Source of the DNA: Trichobilharzia szidati
Lineage: Eukaryota > Platyhelminthes > Trematoda > Strigeidida > Schistosomatidae
NCBI GenBank assembly: GCA_944472155.2
Contig: OX235273.1
Span: forward strand, 103,314,582-103,378,581
DNA length: 64,000 nucleotides
Direction of reading: 5' to 3'
The translations under genes were made by a program, and so were the position numbers. Of this stretch, positions 1 to 10,585 are shown in pieces. Numbering within the stretch: the first letter of the stretch is position 1; each line of letters begins with the position of its first letter. The notes below the pieces were generated by a model, which was given only the letters and a program-made list of their open reading frames with translations, did not search any database and was not told the DNA's origin.

Positions 1-1540
1 AACCATACTTTCTATACAAATATGGAGTTTTCAGCATATGCGTGTTTCGCTGTAACTTAATAGTGTCCTGCCTTACACTTTTCGCATCACATAAAACCTG
101 AGTTAAATAAAGCAATGCAGAATTTGCATACTTAATCGTCAGAGCATAAAGTATTCTTCAACTGCTTTTATTTCTATCTGTATAGATGTAAGTGGGAAAG
201 TTGTAAATGGACAGGATGCTCAGGGACCGTCAAAATAATGTTCTCTAGTTTCTTGCAGGAATCCGTGTGTCTATCAACAATAGTAATAATAATTTTATTT
301 AGCGACACTCTACTCTCCAAACTGACAGCTACTAGTGCCCGTCGCACTGTAACAAAGTACCTCCTAATTAGCTCAGGTAATATTATGGTGGTGGGTCAAT
401 ATACAGGAACAGGTAGAATACAAGAATTAAGAAACTGTAGAGGCAGAGACTGAGTGACACCAGATTGTTTCTTACATATAACGTCAAAAGAAATATCTTT
501 ATAGAAGCTAATATAGGAAGATCAGGAAGGTATTTAACAGTTGATTTAGTTTCAACTTCTGTGCCATCCATGATATTGGAACCATGTGAACTAACCACTT
601 CATGTAAGTCGCTCTTGTGTCTGAAAGTGAAATTAACTACCTGACATTTAGAGGAATATAGCTCAAAACTATTTGAGCAGTAAGTTGTACTCCAAATGTC
701 TTCTGATTATCAATACATTGGATCACTCACTGTGTTTTATATCAGACAGACTCTACACTCACATTAGTTATAAAAGCTTCTTCATCGTAATCCTATTTAA
801 TATGAATATATATTCGTCCTTTCTCTGAATCAAAACATTTTACTAAACGAAATGCAATCCAAGCAACCTCACTCCATAAAAAGCCCGAACCACACCAACT
901 CTACTGAATTTTCAAAAAAAACGACTTGAATTCCCCCTATATATTCATCTCAGAACGTAAGAGATGAAAACACATGCCACTATTAGTACTGGTTAATTAA
1001 ATCTGCGTGATCGAGATGTGCGTTATTAGATAAGCTACATGAAAAAAAGGCTAAAATACATTTGATCTGATGAAATACGATCCCCCCTGCACCCACCTTG
1101 GCCAAAGTAAAAATGAATATGGAATAAAAATAAAATTTCAAAGATGATGAATTTATGTTTATTGATGTTCCAAGAGGATGTGTATAAAATATATACCATT
1201 TCCATTTTTGTACTAAGTCAAATAAATAAAACATCTTTTTTATTTCCGAAATGAGAGAAAGTGTTTTTGTGTAATTCAATCTTGAAATCAGGGCAATCAC
1301 GAAATCTCCATTGCTTTTTTTTCTTCATGTACCTTGATAAGAATTAACATAAAGTAAAAGTAACAAAAAATTTAATAAATAGGAAATTCATTTTTTTAAA
1401 AAAATTTTAATTTCAAATGTTTTGCCAAAATTTGTTTCAAGTGCCTTTAAAATTACCGCCAGTGTCAGTAACCAATCAGAATTGAGATATGTACTTAACA
1501 ATTTTTAGAAAGAATTCGTCATTTTATTGTAATAAATGTA
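1..1540. other. Intron-like AT-rich stretch, no gene seen
   Basis: I see no exon, RNA gene or recognisable repeat here. The sequence is AT-rich, with A and T runs around 1310-1440. Short reading frames on both strands have no family resemblance and no coding-like composition. It is most simply part of a long intron upstream of the first protocadherin exon visible at 9221. Confidence 0.55.
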
Positions 1541-1619
1541 GTTTACAAGTAAGAGAACCAGTGAGTTTGTGACGCTTCAGCTGCAGTGTACCTCCACAGC
1601 TTTATAGGAGATCGAATTG

Positions 1620-2090
1620 TGTTTAGGCTAGCTAATGGGAGGGGATGAATTCTAACTTCTGCCAAACTAGGATGAAAGAACTGTCCATTCCCCACTGATG
1701 GCTTTCACTGACTCTCCAACCGCTGTCCATTTGTCATCTAACCTGAGAGGCAATAACTCTAATGCTCAATAGCGACTGACTACATGATGTAGTCCTCGTG
1801 AAAAGTCCATTAAGTTGAGTGCGACGACAAATACTCGCTGATAACTTTGACTGATGGTAACACTGTACACTGCCAACTAGTGACACTCAGAAATCATGCG
1901 CCACTGGATTCCATTCTAGTGGCTGAATGATCAGACAGTTCGACGTATGACCTCGGAGTTCCCAGTTGAATAGTCAATACTCTCGGAAACTCCTAAACAA
2001 GAAAGTAACAGCTGTTGAGCACCCTATGGTAGCTTTGAAGGACTCTCTAACTGATATCCCTTCCAGATCTAACTTTAAACCGATGAAATA
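1620..2090. repeat. Strongly decayed SINE-B pieces
   Basis: Short words typical of the SINE-B family occur (for example 'aattctaacttctgcca' near 1650 and 'ctctctaactgatat' near 2045), separated by unrelated sequence. They look like old, rearranged copies. The assignment rests only on these words. Confidence 0.3.
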
Positions 2091-2239
2091 TGCTTTAACA
2101 TCATTCGGCAACATTTAGCTGGAAACATAATTACTATTAACAGATTACACAACTGCGAATAGTAACTTATAAAACCTACAAACTAACAGAAAACACTATG
2201 AAAGGAATCAAAAACTGTCGTCATATGTGTGTCAAATGT

Positions 2240-2467
2240 CAGTGGTTCGAGGGTAGAATGCTTACTGGTCGGGCATGTAACCCAGGAGTTTGTTTCCTTG
2301 CTGGCGCATTCCTAAATCTCATCAAATAAGTATTCCGAAAGGGAGGGAAAGTTGGTTGTTAGGTTGGCAACCTCATCCCATAAAAACAACACCGCCACTA
2401 ACCAGAATTCAAAGTTGCAAACTTGTAACCCTGTGTTAAACTCGGAATGCAAAGGAATAAAGAAAAA
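2240..2467 (+). repeat. SINE-D copy (tRNA-like head, RTE-like tail)
   Basis: The 5' part resembles a tRNA with a decayed promoter B box. The body 'gagggaaagttggttg' and the final 'ctcggaatgcaaaggaata' match other SINE-D copies. The tail matches the 3' terminus of the RTE elements in this window. Confidence 0.55.
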
Positions 2468-2491
2468 CTATGCTAACGTGTCGATAAGTAA

Positions 2492-3275
2492 ACTCTAGAA
2501 GATCTGAATTTCGTATGTGGATGATTTATGTTTTTAATGTAACAGAGGCTCGAAGACTTACAGGAGAAAAGCAACAAACTGTCAGGATAGGCAGATAGCA
2601 AAGACAGGACTCCAGGTGAACACGAAGAAGATGGAGGTGATGAAGATAACTACCTTCACAACCAACAGCAACAACAACCAACACCAAACACCAACAACGG
2701 GAGAGATCTAGAAGAGGTTACTTCCTAGCTTCACTTATCTAGGCAGTAAGCATTGTTTCAACTACAGGCAGGCTGAACGGATGAAGATATCAAGTTGAGA
2801 CCATTTTGGAAACCTTCTGCACTTCACCTCAGCATCAAGAAAAAGATTAGGATTTCCAACAAGTTATAGACTTTTGTCAATACGTGCCTTGACTGGATCC
2901 ATATGCAAGATCAAATGGCCAGGAAGAGATAATCAGCAACAAGAACATCTAAAGTGGAACAGACCAGCAGGCGAGAGCCGATTATGCAACAAATATTTAG
3001 GAGAAAATGGAGATGTATCAGCCATCATCTGAGGAGGCCGTCGAATGAAATCTCGAGGAATGCAGGCCATTGCTTGATTGGAATCTCAATGGGAAGCGTC
3101 GAGTGGGTCATCCTAGGATGATATGGAGGAGATCGTGTAGGCAGGAGGATAAAAGAAATTATGGTTAGTCGTGGACCTAGTTAAAGAGTACAGTGGAAAA
3201 TAGAAGAAAGTGGTGATGTGTTGTTGAAGCCCTATGTTCCACCTGGAACCCAAAAGGAATAATAATAATAAAATA
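2492..3275 (+). mobile_element. RTE/SR2-like non-LTR retrotransposon, 3' fragment
   Basis: The translated fragments follow the C-terminal third of the RTE reverse transcriptase protein. They start at the LEDLDFADD region, run through the 'KTGLQVN..KTEVMKIT' segment with its Gln-rich run, and end with the 'RRKWR..GH..RRP' and 'ALEWNP.GKRRVG' segments. Frameshifts and stops are frequent. The element ends in the conserved 3' terminus 'gccctatgttccacctggaa' followed by AAT repeats. It is 5'-truncated and inactive. Confidence 0.8.
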
Positions 3276-3591
3276 AATGTTAGCATGTTATGTCATGTTA
3301 TTTTTCGTTGAATATGACACACACGCATACACAAAGTGAGTCATTATTATTTAACACTATTGAAAATTCAGAGATTGAAGCCCCTTAAATTCTACTCGGA
3401 AAGCAAGGAGTCATAATGGCAGATTACATAACCCCAAAAAGTATCTCAAAATAACAAAAACTCCACCAGCTGAGTAATGTTTAGGTAAAATAAATAAAAT
3501 ATGAAATATAAATCAAACTCACATTCTGGAATTCCAATTCACACAAGTCAAGGTCAAATTTCAAAGCGGTGTTTTGCAAACAGAAGTTATT

Positions 3592-3925
3592 TAGGATTTC
3601 ATCATGAAGTGACACTGGTAAGATGACCATTGGAAAATCTGCAGGGAGTACTGGACAGCTGTCTCCTCCGTCCCAGTTTGGGACTCTTCATAAGTACACA
3701 CACTCACTGAGGTTTGAACCCAGGACCTGGTTACAAGGCGAGCTCGTACACCGTTAAGCAGCCACTGGGACCCGATCCAATGTTCCGTGAATTCCAACTT
3801 CTGCCAATTCATGATATGGCGTGACCACTATCCCATGTCTTCGGTAGTGAATGTTCGTCCTCACACTTGACCTGCTATACCTCACTGGTCACGACTTTCC
3901 ACTAGAGCCTAGGTAACTACCTACC
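3592..3925 (-). repeat. SINE-B, near full-length, antisense
   Basis: On the minus strand the order is: a unique 5' segment, a tRNA-like part with the B box 'gggttcaaacc', a hammerhead-like module (about 3645-3702), and a tail ending 'tgatgaaatcc'. In this copy the stem II arms GTCC/GGAC are present and stem III is ACAG/CTGT. The GAAA box is disrupted by an insertion. Many copies of the same family follow across the window. Confidence 0.65.
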
Positions 3926-4084
3926 TGAATAAGGACAGACACTAGTGAGCATCAGATTAATATTCAGGTGTTGGTTTGCCCTATTTGATTGGTTTCAGGA
4001 TTTCAGACCACATATAGTGACCTGAACTGTACAAAAATTGCAGATCACGAATTAATTTGTGAATAGGGACTTCTACTTAATATA

Positions 4085-4280
4085 TTATCAGTTCACCTAA
4101 GTACCTAGTAGGAATTCGGATGGTTTCAACACATTCGACTCTCTGAGCTGATTAATACGAGTGAAATGGCGATATGGTGTTTTGATCACTTTGATCTGGC
4201 TGATTAGCAAACTGTACTGGTTGATGTGAGTGGTTTCCAACCACTCCTGTAGATCAGTCGGTAGTAATATAGCGTCATAT
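4085..4280 (+). repeat. Repeat E, 3' half
   Basis: It contains the family words 'cgagtgaaatggc', 'tcactttgatctggctg' and 'actggttgatgtgagtgg', shared with copies at 22.1, 25.7, 31.4, 43.7 and 61.9 kb. No coding capacity is seen. The family is unnamed here. Confidence 0.5.
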
Positions 4281-5094
4281 AAGTTTGAAACATAACAGGA
4301 GGTATATATGAAACTGAATGACATAATAGGAATGCCATAAGTTGCTTATGTAGAACTTAATCACCAAGGTGCAGCGAGTTGGATAGATGTCTCTTCTATC
4401 ATGCATATATTTGGTTCCAGTTGTCTGACGGCAACTGTCTTGACAAAACAACAGTAGGCTGAATTTTTTCGTGACTTATTTCTACAAGAGTACAATCAAA
4501 CCTTTTTCATAATACATGTGTATATCCCCTATTTATGTTGATTTCGAATATCGTCTAATTGGAGACAAAAAACCCATTTGAATTCATTAATTCTATTATT
4601 TTTCTATAAGAAGTATCACGTGATTACATAACTCTGCGTACACATGCGTATGTAAAGTGAAGAAGCACGAAGTTATCATCATATTTTTAATTGTGATAAC
4701 TACTTCAGCCCCCCCCCTCCGTACACATGCCTTTACTTTCCTCTCTACTTATTCAACAGCATCACAACCAAACTCTTCCACAGAAAGCTTTCTTTTTTTA
4801 AGTTCGTTTAATTATTCTCTGAAACATCTGTCTCTCCCCTTCTCCTCCTCCTCTTTCCTCTATCCGTGTCGAGTTTGTGCTTTCCACAGCCTCCTTCCTT
4901 TTTTCCTTTTTTGGTTATTTTCATAAAATCTAATTTACTTTCACCAAGTTAATTTTGATTGACATTAGATGTTCATATGTCTGCTGTTACATGGACTACA
5001 TGACTACTATTTCTTCTTCTTTTTTGGATCGAAACGAAACTGTAGAACTTATTTCAATATTTATTATGATACTTATTGTTGGTATTTTCAAATA
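4281..5094. other. No gene seen; pyrimidine-rich tract
   Basis: Intronic sequence. A strongly pyrimidine-rich tract at about 4705-4925 gives an open frame of Ser, Leu and Phe composition that I do not consider a gene. Nothing else is recognised. Confidence 0.5.
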
Positions 5095-5892
5095 AACTCG
5101 AAGATCTACAGATGAAAAAGTTAATAGGTTGTCAAAAGAGGCAGATAGTTAGGACAGAAGTTCAAGGGAACATGGAGAAGATAGAGGGGATGAGGATGCC
5201 TGACCAGCATTAACAACAAGAAGTCAGCAAGCATCAATTACCATCAAAGGATGAAATCTAAAGGAGATCGTCTCTTTCAGTTACTTTGTCTACGCGGCAT
5301 CGTTCCAACTATAGGCGGCACACATGTGGACGTGAAAGCCAACCAGGGTCGAATTAAGAAAGCAAGACAGACTTTGATTACTCAGAAATCAGTGTAAAAA
5401 TCTGCTGCACTCAGCGTATGGAACAAAGACTGTATTCTCAACACTAATATCAAGTCAGTAAGTACTTCTTTATTGTCCACAGACTTGGACCGCGTGTCTC
5501 TAGAAGCATTTCCAATGGACTTCCACTGGCAGCTGCCCCCCCCCCTCGGACAGAAAGGATAAGTAACTAGGATCTATGGCAGTGCAACAAACTAGCTAAT
5601 AACGCACTACTCAACCAATATTCAGTAGTAAACTTGGGTGGACTGGACGTACTCTGAGGAGATCATTGAGTGGCAGCAAATTTCAAACACCCGGACAAAA
5701 TAAGAATGGGAAAGAACGAGTTGGGTTTTAGTCCAAGAGTGACAAGAAGGAGCAAAATATTGGGTAGGAAATGACAGTTAATAAGCAATCAAAGAAACTG
5801 TAGAGAATAGACCAACATGGACTTATACTTCTGAAGCTCTATATTCCACTTGAAACTCAAAAGAACAATGTTAATAAAAAGAATAATAAGTT
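5095..5892 (+). mobile_element. RTE/SR2-like 3' fragment, sense
   Basis: This is a decayed C-terminal RTE coding region. Recognisable parts are the helix after the RT active site ('ttgtcaaaagaggcagat'), the motif corresponding to 'GSIVSTTGG' around 5290, and the 3' terminus with 'ctctatattccacttgaaac'. Many stops are present. It faces an antisense RTE copy that begins about 40 bp downstream, so the two 3' ends meet. Confidence 0.75.
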
Positions 5893-5929
5893 ATCATTAG
5901 AAGTGGTAGCGAACATATTTTTGGATGAA

Positions 5930-6720
5930 GAATTATTATTTATTATTGTTCCCATTGGGTTCTAAATGAGACTTAGGACTATAGCAGAACATCTTCACTT
6001 TGTCCTATTCTCTGAGGTCCTATTTAGCTGGCCCCAAGATTGCCTATACTCTCTCATCTCCTCCTCACACCATCTCCTTCAAGTCACCCTCAGACAAAGG
6101 CACAACTCATATACTGTCATTTGGACTCCACTCAAAGGCCTGCCTGAGGCCTTATATCACTTAAATATGCCTCCTCAGAGTGTGTCTAGTCCATCTCCAT
6201 TTTCTTCTACAACATTTATTGAGCAATAGGTTCCTGGTTGGACCGTCCCTACAGTTTCTTGTTACTTATTACTTCCAGACATTTTACCTTCAGTATGTAA
6301 TGAAGACATCTGGTCATAAAAGGTTTCAGTAGCCTATTGGAAATATTTTTCGTGGAGCTTCAAGTCTCTGAACTACGTAGAAGAACTGATCTAACACTGG
6401 AGTGTTAAAAATTCGAGGTTAGTTGTTTATGCTGAGTGCAGGAGATTTCCAAACCCACGTCAGGGTGATAAGGGTGTGCCTTGCTTTTCTGATTCTGGTT
6501 TTGACATCCTTATCCATGTCGTCTGCCTATAGCTGAAATGACTGTGCCTAGATAATTGAAGGAAGTAACCCACCTCAAATTTCTCCAGTTGATAGTGACT
6601 GGTCATTGTTGCTGTTAGCTGGTTATTTTCATCACCTCTGTCTTCTCTGTGTTTACTTGCAGAATAAAACGTAAATATGTCAAACAACAGACCAATTAGT
6701 TCATTGTTTTGCATCAGTTG
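5930..6720 (-). mobile_element. RTE/SR2-like 3' fragment, antisense
   Basis: Read on the minus strand, this gives the same C-terminal RTE segment as its neighbour, ending at 5930-5970 in the conserved 3' terminus next to an ATT-rich tail. The coding part is interrupted. Together with 5095-5892 it forms a tail-to-tail pair that could fold as a large imperfect inverted repeat. Confidence 0.75.
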
Positions 6721-6939
6721 GTGACTGTTTAAAGTTACTTCGTTTATAAATAGAAGAAAAGGGTTGTAATCTGAATGAATCGAAATTATGGAATTGGGTG
6801 AACATCATGACTCTTATTCATTGAAGTGATAATCTTAACTTCCCATTTCTTTATTCTTTATTGGAACAAATTGCTCAATGTCTCTTTTGGCATGTGGGCT
6901 ACCAGTAGGAAGGCCTCAATAATCCCTGAAGCTTGACAT

Positions 6940-7180
6940 TATGAGATTTGGTCGACAGTGACTAGCAGTAGTATCTAGATGACGCAAACATTTTGTCCTA
7001 TTTGGAACTCATCAAGCCGAAGCACCTGTATCCTACACAGTGAATAATTGTGTTCACATTGTGAGCTCTGGATTCGCGTCTCATTGGGAATATCATAACA
7101 TTTTAAAGATGCAAATGCATCCAGTTGACAAGTAGCAAGTGGGACAAAATGCCTGCGTGCATTCTGGACTCTACTTCTAA
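6940..7180. repeat. Two decayed Sm-alpha hammerhead pieces in opposite orientation
   Basis: An antisense piece (6950-7090) contains 'ttttgtcctatttggaactc', the complement of the Sm-alpha stem II and GAAA region. A short sense piece (7105-7175) contains 'gcatccagttgac' and 'gtgggacaaaatgc'. Both cores are degenerate. Confidence 0.5.
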
Positions 7181-7204
7181 CCACAAGCTGTCAGATAGCA
7201 TCAT

Positions 7205-7395
7205 GTTCATCGTGAGTCATTAGTGAATGTGAACAGATCAGTGGCAATATCTCTGATTTCAGTACTGGGTGAGCCGGATGAGAATCTCAGAGGAGATATG
7301 GGTTCGTTCAATTTTATAGATACACCTTGTTGATGAGTAGTGCCAACAAACATGAAACGTAAATCCGGAGTTGCCTACCAATTGCCTTCAACCTG
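7205..7395 (+). repeat. SINE-C, partial
   Basis: It contains a decayed B-box-like segment, then 'caccttgttgatgag' and 'gccaacaaacatgaaac', matching the hammerhead-like module of SINE-C (consensus CTGATGA, stem GTGC/GCAC, GAAA). The first core base is T instead of C, and stem II is eroded. Confidence 0.5.
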
Positions 7396-7574
7396 CTAGC
7401 ACAATCGAAGCGTCTCTACCAGAAGTCAGCATATGGGTACAGACAAAACATTTAGGTTCCACAAAAGAAATCAATAAACACTTTCATGAAATTATCCATC
7501 CCCCTTTTACCTGTCCTTTTTCGATAATTGAATTTTTACTCCATCTTTACTAAACATTTTGTGACAAATTATGA

Positions 7575-7865
7575 AATTAAGTTTAGACTTTCCGGTTGAC
7601 TGACTAGACCAAACTGCTTGACCTCAAGTTGACATGTCGGCTCCTTGTTCAAATACTACGATGATGTCTGGTTATTTAACTTGAAGTAAATTAGTGTATG
7701 ATGACGAACAGTGAAATCTAAGACATGCGTTTCGTCCTCTTTGGGACTCGTCATTGGACGTACCTGCATCTCTCAGTGAATAGTGGTGTTCCCACTGGGA
7801 CTCAAACCCATTGCCCAAAGCCACAAACGCCAAATAGTTATCCACTAGACCACTTGAAGCAAAGC
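7575..7865 (-). repeat. Sm-alpha SINE, antisense
   Basis: On the minus strand the order is a tRNA-like head ('gtggataactatttggcg', then 'gggtttgagtcccag'), the hammerhead region near 7720-7775 and the Sm-alpha 3' tail. Stem II (GTCC/GGAC) and GAAA are present, but the first core base reads A in place of C. Sm-alpha is an established schistosome repeat with a Pol III-type promoter and a hammerhead ribozyme. Confidence 0.75.
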
Positions 7866-7894
7866 AGATACCCACCCCTTGAGCAGTGGGTATT

Positions 7895-8119
7895 TTTTTC
7901 CTTCACATTCCCAGTGGAACATACGGCTTCAAGCTAATGGCTTGAAGTTTCTGTAGCAGTGTTGGTTTTTACAGGATGGGACTGCTAGCCTCATGCCCCA
8001 CCTTTCCTCTTCACCAGCTTTTAGTTTTGGCTTAGTGAGGTAAAGGAGTGCGCCGGCCGTGTATCGAACCCCGGACCATGAGCATGGTCTGCCAGCGTCC
8101 TAACCGCTATGCCACCGAC
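7895..8119 (-). mobile_element. SINE-D insertion with target-site duplications
   Basis: This is a complete antisense SINE. The minus-strand start 'gtcggtggcatagcgg' fits a Pol III A box and 'ggggttcgatac' fits a B box. The body is shared with the other SINE-D copies, and the end reads 'tatgttccactggga' plus a short A run. A perfect 12-bp direct repeat, GCAGTGGGTATT, flanks it at 7883-7894 and 8120-8131. The 3' terminal words match the RTE element. Confidence 0.85.
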
Positions 8120-8149
8120 GCAGTGGGTATTAGCAGTTGTTTAATTCAC

Positions 8150-8330
8150 TTTGGACTTTCCCGGTAGTGGATAACACTTTTACGTTGGAGACTATGGGTA
8201 GTGGGTTCGGGCTTCGGTGGGAACACTCTCATTTACTGGATAAATCCAAATGACGAGTCCCAAATAGGATGAAAAGCGCATCTTGGATTCCAGTGCTAGT
8301 CACCACTCACAAGTTTATTTCGTGATAAAT
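8150..8330 (+). repeat. Sm-alpha SINE, sense
   Basis: A tRNA-like part ('gtggataacacttttacg', 'gtgggttcgggc') is followed by the hammerhead region at 8246-8290: 'atgacgagtcccaaatagga', then GAAA, then 'tcttggattcc'. The C that should start the core CTGACGA is A, so cleavage is unlikely. Confidence 0.75.
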
Positions 8331-8984
8331 CAAACTATATCGACACTGTATAGGTAAATGTTTCACTTCAGTCATACCTTTCAAATATTGAATTTTTAAT
8401 ACATATACACAAGTTCATTACTTCGTTTTCCCGCTTATTAACAATGTCTTAACCAGCATATTGATCTGTTCTTTTCTAGACTTTAGTTTATCTTTCTTTT
8501 TCTTTGCACTTCCCATATGTTTAGATTACATTTGCACTTATTACGTAATATGGTCCTTTCTTTTGTTTGTTTGCTTGTTGTCTTGCTCGTTATTCTCATG
8601 TGAACTGGATCCTAAATTTTTCTTTAAAGCATACTGTATTCTTAACGTACTTACTGATGTTCAACATTTTATGTTTATTGGCAGAAATCAGTTATGGTGT
8701 ATCGACATCATTTCGTTGAATACCAATTATAAAGTGTTCAGAAGTACATTCTGCGAACAAAGGACACCACTCAGGAAAGGTCATTTCAAGTATTGGAATA
8801 AGCTGTCATCCATCGACGATAATGCTTTGTCTCATATTCAATAGAAACTTGCGAATCAGTGGGTTTTGAACATTTTAAATGCCCACCAGAGTAAACAATA
8901 CTATAAGAAGGTCATATTTTACTAGATTTAAACAAACTGAATAAGAGAAATTATATGCAATATGTTGATTGATGGATGTTTCCT
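8331..8984. other. Intron stretch, no gene seen
   Basis: A 127-codon open frame lies here, but its first half is a T-rich Phe/Leu/Cys string and no part resembles a cadherin exon or another family. I see no repeat either. Confidence 0.45.
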
Positions 8985-9130
8985 TTAGCCCAAGTTTTAG
9001 GCAGACCGCCAATACTAGTTAGTTCCCTTTATGAATTGAAGATTTGCCTTGCCGATGAGTGCAAACAAGCACGAAACCTGGGACAAGTATGGCTTCCTAT
9101 CGACTGTCTCTAACTGTATAACATATGAAG
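8985..9130 (+). repeat. SINE-C, 3' part with hammerhead-like module
   Basis: At 9052-9098 the sequence reads GCCTTG, then CCGATGA, then a stem GTGC/GCAC, GAAA and 'cctggg'. Apart from T to C in the core, this is the SINE-C consensus. The tail 'cgactgtctctaactgtata' follows. Confidence 0.6.
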
Positions 9131-9220
9131 CATAGTGTTTATCAAACGATGATGTAATTAACTCCTGTTCTGTTTCTCACTTTTGTTTTTCCTTTTTTTG
9201 TCTCTTGAAAATTTGGATAG

Positions 9221-9399
9221 TTATCGATTTCAAGTGTTTGCATGTGATCATGGTCAACCGACACCACTGACAGCTACAACAACAGTTGAAATCAATATAC
9301 TTGATGTGAATGATAATACACCAGTATTTGTTGGTCTGGATCGTGATGATGCATATCATTTTCGAATAGCTGAAAATCAACCTGCCAATACATATGTTG
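9221..9399 (+). CDS. Protocadherin, internal exon 1 of those visible (cadherin repeat end with DVNDN)
   Basis: This exon encodes the end of one extracellular cadherin repeat and the start of the next: YRFQVFACDHGQP, then ILDVNDNTPVF, then FRIAENQPANTYV. DVNDN is the classical calcium-binding linker of cadherins, and A-C-D-H-G-Q-P is the usual end of a protocadherin repeat. The acceptor follows a long T-rich tract ending in ggatag. The donor is GTTG/GTAAGT at 9400. One base of a split codon remains at the end (phase 1), and the first base completes a codon from an unseen upstream exon. The next exon at 13975 restores the split Gly codon. The protein is predicted to be a membrane adhesion molecule; which ortholog it is cannot be decided here. 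Confidence 0.93.
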
Positions 9400-9609
9400 G
9401 TAAGTATTGATTTTTATTATTTATTGATTTTTTAAAAATTAACTCTAAAAATAACATTTGGAGACTATGGTATTGTGTAATAAGGAAGTAGATATCGGAG
9501 ATTATGAAAATACGAAATAACACAAACAATAATGGACGATAAGAATAACAAACACAAAGGAATTTAAAACATGAGTACTGCTGCCATACAAAATGGCAAA
9601 CTCTAAAAC

Positions 9610-10010
9610 TGAATTCAAGTTGGAGAACCATTGAAAACCAGGTGATACCGAACAGCTGTTTCGTTCAAGTTCCGGCCTCTTCAATGGTGCGAAGTAGTGA
9701 CTCCATCAAGGACCGGGCCGAGGACATTCAGCTTACAAGGCGAGCACGTTGACTATTCAGCCACATAGATGCAACCCAGTAGTCCATATTATTCTTAATT
9801 ATGCCAATATCCTTCCCAGCTGGCGACCTGAAGGTCCCGGGTTCGACCCCTGGAATGATCACTGATGCGTAGTGATGAAGAGTCCTAGAGAGGGACGAAA
9901 CAATAGTCCAGTACTTCCTAGTGGTTATTATTGATTCTCGAACTGATGTCAGTTCGTGATAAATCTTGAAATCAATCAAATCGCTGCAAAGAAATACTTG
10001 AAAACTCCAA
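9610..10010. repeat. SINE-B inverted pair (antisense 9610-9800, sense 9800-10010)
   Basis: The left piece is antisense ('ggagaaccattgaaaacc', 'cttacaaggcgagcacg'). The right piece is sense, with the B box 'gggttcgacccc' at 9838-9850 followed by a hammerhead-like module (9860-9917): GATGAAGAGTCC, a loop, GGGACGAAA, 'caatagtc' and 'cagtacttcc'. Confidence 0.6.
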
Positions 10011-10019
10011 AACATCCCT

Positions 10020-10215
10020 ACGTAGCATTTTTAACAAGTCAAGAGGGAATAAAAGTGGCATTCAATCACACAAAAACTCACTTCTTAGAAACAAATTGTG
10101 TTGGTTATAGGACCAACCCTGTGGACACCATTGTACATAGTAATTTAGTAAATATAATACCTTCCAGTGACTGTGAGTTGAAATTCATAGGTCAAAGTAG
10201 TGTATAGCTGTGGTC
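10020..10215 (+). mobile_element. Penelope-like element fragment (linker to GIY-YIG start)
   Basis: The translation reads GIKVAFNHTKTHF and later IIPSSDCELKFIGQS. This fits the PLE linker (VAF.PTKT..) and the beginning of the GIY-YIG endonuclease, where Y-IPC-DC-YIG is typical. Some key residues are replaced (IP-S-SDC for the usual IPC). It is a short isolated relic. Confidence 0.5.
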
Positions 10216-10269
10216 AGTTGAAACCTCAACAAAACCTAGACTAGTAACCTCTGTCTACTAAGATAAGAA

Positions 10270-10585
10270 ACATGGAGAGAAGCGTATCTATAAATCTATC
10301 TAAACAGTTGAAAACAGTTTTACAATAGTGTATGACAAGAGGATGTTCTTAAAAGCTATTGTAAGAGAGTGAAGCGAGAATGTAACACACCAATAATCAG
10401 CAATGAGAGAAATCTGAAGTAAATCATCTCTTTTACCTACATTCTTAAGCAACATAGTTTCGACTACATGCGGCAGAGACGAAGATGTCAGAGCAAATCA
10501 ACGAAGCTTGATGAAGTAAGTGTTTAAGTCTGCATCCCTTAGCAATAGGAACACAATCCTAATTTTAACACTGATATCAAGTCAT
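10270..10585 (+). mobile_element. RTE fragment (C-terminal segment), sense
   Basis: Words such as 'atcatctcttttacctac' and 'cgaagatgtcagagc' correspond to the RTE segment after the RT domain (VTSFTYLGS, DEDVKSR). It abuts a second RTE piece that starts at an earlier part of the protein, so this is a join of two copies or a rearranged one. Confidence 0.55.

Noticed and set aside
983..1300. A 105-codon minus-strand frame
   Set aside because: AT-rich composition, no motif, no neighbouring exon signals.
4657..4926. Open frame with a hydrophobic, signal-peptide-like start
   Set aside because: It lies in a pyrimidine-rich tract. The Ser/Phe/Leu composition is what such DNA gives by chance, and there is no second supporting feature.
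8461..8844. A 127-codon open frame on the plus strand
   Set aside because: The first half is a Phe/Leu/Cys string from T-rich DNA, the rest has no family resemblance, and splice-like signals around 8700 do not give cadherin text.
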